This document shows positions 62,286 through 64,000 of a stretch of DNA of 64,000 bases, piece by piece (position 1 is the first letter of the stretch; each line of letters starts with the position of its first letter). The stretch comes from Tistlia consotensis USBA 355. GTDB lineage: Bacteria > Pseudomonadota > Alphaproteobacteria > Kiloniellales > DSM-21159. A model generated the notes under the pieces. That model did no database searches, had not been told where the DNA came from, and saw nothing but the letters and a program-made list of their open reading frames with translations. The translations under genes were made by a program, and so were the position numbers. Location: NCBI RefSeq assembly GCF_900177295.1, contig NZ_FWZX01000024.1, positions 1 through 64,000 of the forward strand, read 5' to 3'.

Positions 62286-64000
62286 TCAAGCCGTCGTGTC
62301 GGCATCGGCCGCTTCGGCCATGCGCGCCCTGGCGAAGGCGATGACCTCGGCGGGCGGGCCGACCCGTTCGATCCGGCCGTTCATCAGCAGCGCCACCCGG
62401 TCGGCGATGGCAAAGGGACTGAGCCGGTGCGAGATCAGCACCACCGTCCGGCCCTTGGAGGCCCGCTGCAGGTGCCGCAGCAGCCGTTCCTCGGCGACCG
62501 GGTCCAGGTCGCTGGTCGCCTCGTCCAGGATCAGCACGCGCGGGTTCCGGATCAAGGCCCGGGCGATGCACAGCAGCTGGCGCTGGCCGGCCGAGAGGCC
62601 GGAACCGCGCTCGCCGAGCGGCGTCTCGTAGGCACGCGGCAGGCGCTGGATGAAGTCGTGGGCTCCGACGAACTTGCAGACCGCGACGACCCGCTCGGGG
62701 TCCTTGATGTCGGAGCCGAACAGCACGTTCTCGCGGATCGTCCCGGCGAACAGCTGCGTCTCCTGCGGCACGACGCCGAGCTGGTGGCGCAGGCTGGCCG
62801 CGCTGATGTGCGCCAGGTCGTGGCCGTCGTAGAGCACGCGGCCCTGGGTCGGCTGGTAGAGGCCCTGGAGCAGGCGCACCAGGGTCGTCTTGCCGGAGCC
62901 GGAGGGCCCGATGATGCCGAGCACGGTGCCCTGGGGCACCGTCAGGTCGAGGTCGCGCAGGACCGGCGGCTGGCCCGGCTCGAAGCCGTAGGCCAGGCCC
63001 TCGACGACGATCCGTCCGGCCAGGCGCGGCGCCGCCGCGCTGTCGGTCGGCGTCCGCTCGCCCGGCTCGCTCATGATCGAGTCGATCCGCTCGAAGGCGG
63101 CCCGCACCTCCTGCAGCTGGATCCAGGCGACGACGATCATGCGCAGCGGCGCGAGGGTCCGCGTCGCCAGGATGTTGCCGGCGATCAGCGCGCCGATCGT
63201 CGTCTCGCCGGCGATCACCAGCTGCGCGCCGACGTAGAGGATGGTCAGCTGGGTCAGCATCTGCAGGCCCTGCCCGCAGGCCGCGACGACGTTGTTCAGG
63301 TTGCTCGCCCGGAAGCTGGTCCAGGCCGACAGCGCCAGGCGCTGCTCCCAGCGCCGCTCGATCTCCGGCTCCAGGCCCAGCGCCTTGATCGAGAGGGCGT
63401 TCTGCATGGTCTCGACCAGATGCGAGGACTTCGCCGCCTGGGCCCGGAACGACTGCTCGACCAGGGTCCGCTGGCGGCGGTGGAACAGCAGCGACAGGCC
63501 GATGAACAGCGGCATCGCGGCCAGGGTGATGCAGGCCAGCACCGGGTGGATGAAGAACAGGGCGGCCAGGAACACGACGACGAAGGTCATGTCGACCAGG
63601 GTCATCGGCATCTGGCCGGTGAAGAAGCTGCGGATCGTGTCGAGCTGGCGGACCCGCTCGGCGATCAGGCCGCTCGGCGTCTGCTCGAAGTGGCGGAACG
63701 GCAGGTTCATCAGGTGGTGCATCACCTCGCCGCCGATCAGTGCGTCCAGCCGGCCACCGGTGTGGCTCGAGATGTAGCCCCGCACGATGCGCAGCACGAC
63801 ATCGAAGCCGTAGACCACGACCATGCCGAGGGCCAGGACGTTCAGGGTCGAGAGCGACTGCTGGCCGATCACCTTGTTGTAGAGCGTCATGGTGAACAGC
63901 GGCGTCGCCAGGGCCAGCATGTTGAGCACCAGCGAGGCGAGGACCAGCTCGCCGAGCACGCCGCGCAGCCGCTTGGCCATCTTGGCGCGCCAGTCGGGTT
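62286..64000 (-). CDS. Type I secretion ABC transporter (LapB/HlyB-like), 5' end outside the window
   Basis: The frame stays open to the window edge, so 571 C-terminal residues are visible. Five to six membrane helices (from LVLASLVLNMLALATPLFTM onward, as in HlyB/LapB), then the ATPase: Walker A GPSGSGKTT, signature LSAGQRQ, Walker B RVLILDEATSDLDP and H-loop ISHRLSP. The missing N-terminus would show whether a C39-like peptidase domain exists. It likely exports RTX or other C-terminally signalled proteins with the HlyD subunit. Confidence 0.92.
   Translation of the reverse strand, partial: PDWRAKMAKRLRGVLGELVLASLVLNMLALATPLFTMTLYNKVIGQQSLSTLNVLALGMVVVYGFDVVLRIVRGYISSHTGGRLDALIGGEVMHHLMNLPFRHFEQTPSGLIAERVRQLDTIRSFFTGQMPMTLVDMTFVVVFLAALFFIHPVLACITLAAMPLFIGLSLLFHRRQRTLVEQSFRAQAAKSSHLVETMQNALSIKALGLEPEIERRWEQRLALSAWTSFRASNLNNVVAACGQGLQMLTQLTILYVGAQLVIAGETTIGALIAGNILATRTLAPLRMIVVAWIQLQEVRAAFERIDSIMSEPGERTPTDSAAAPRLAGRIVVEGLAYGFEPGQPPVLRDLDLTVPQGTVLGIIGPSGSGKTTLVRLLQGLYQPTQGRVLYDGHDLAHISAASLRHQLGVVPQETQLFAGTIRENVLFGSDIKDPERVVAVCKFVGAHDFIQRLPRAYETPLGERGSGLSAGQRQLLCIARALIRNPRVLILDEATSDLDPVAEERLLRHLQRASKGRTVVLISHRLSPFAIADRVALLMNGRIERVGPPAEVIAFARARMAEAADADTTA

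Overview
This 64 kb window is a chromosomal segment of a very GC-rich alphaproteobacterium, most likely Rhodospirillales-like; genus cannot be fixed from the sequence alone. Pointers are the gene orders mutY-DUF721-dsbA-smc, atpI-B-E-F'-F, tadA-rluB-rsmD, pckA / chvI-chvG-hprK-rapZ-EIIA(Man)-ptsH-ptsI, rpmI-rplT-pheS-pheT, and a RegB/RegA pair. Coding density is high, no stretch over 300 bases lacks a gene, and many genes are coupled by 4-base start/stop overlaps.

Layout. 1-2.3 kb: end of an IS481-type transposase, an SDR dehydrogenase and a diacylglycerol-kinase-fold protein. 2.4-10 kb: envelope genes (LpxH-like phosphatase, glycosyltransferase, MsbA-like ABC exporter, DUF374 acyltransferase, LpxK, LpxL). 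10-20 kb: xseA, a small AT-richer HTH islet, purD, a hisC-methyltransferase operon, a nuclease-like orphan, a MaoC hydratase, mutY and DUF721. 20-29.5 kb: dsbA-like, smc, the Fo half of ATP synthase, tadA, DUF3775, rluB, rsmD. 29.7-34.6 kb: two tandem RTX calcium-binding proteins. 34.7-44.4 kb: pckA, hugZ, DUF2892, ChvI/ChvG and a regulatory PTS in which HprK and RapZ are one polypeptide. 44.4-49.6 kb: an AT-rich RHH-YfbU islet, then rpmI-rplT-pheST. 49.7-57.4 kb: SIMPL protein, lepA, tRNA-Ser(GGA), GIY-YIG protein, class A beta-lactamase, PPK2, YgjP-like metalloprotease and two tandem PAS-like proteins. 57.5-64 kb: RegB/RegA, an HPr-kinase-like plus PqqD-like pair, and a convergent type I secretion adaptor and ABC transporter that runs off the window.

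How parts fit. The envelope genes supply lipid A assembly. The PTS lacks EIIB and EIIC here and, next to ChvG/ChvI and PEP carboxykinase, looks like a carbon/nitrogen-status sensor rather than a sugar importer. The RTX proteins need a type I exporter, and the HlyD/ABC pair at the right end is a candidate. The most unusual items are the HprK-RapZ fusion, the 43-residue super-repeats of the RTX pair, the HPrK-like/PqqD pair facing a type I exporter, an apparently CTG-initiated pseudouridine synthase, an FNR-like box between hugZ and a DUF2892 gene, and two AT-rich regulator islets with palindromic or tandem operator-like sites.
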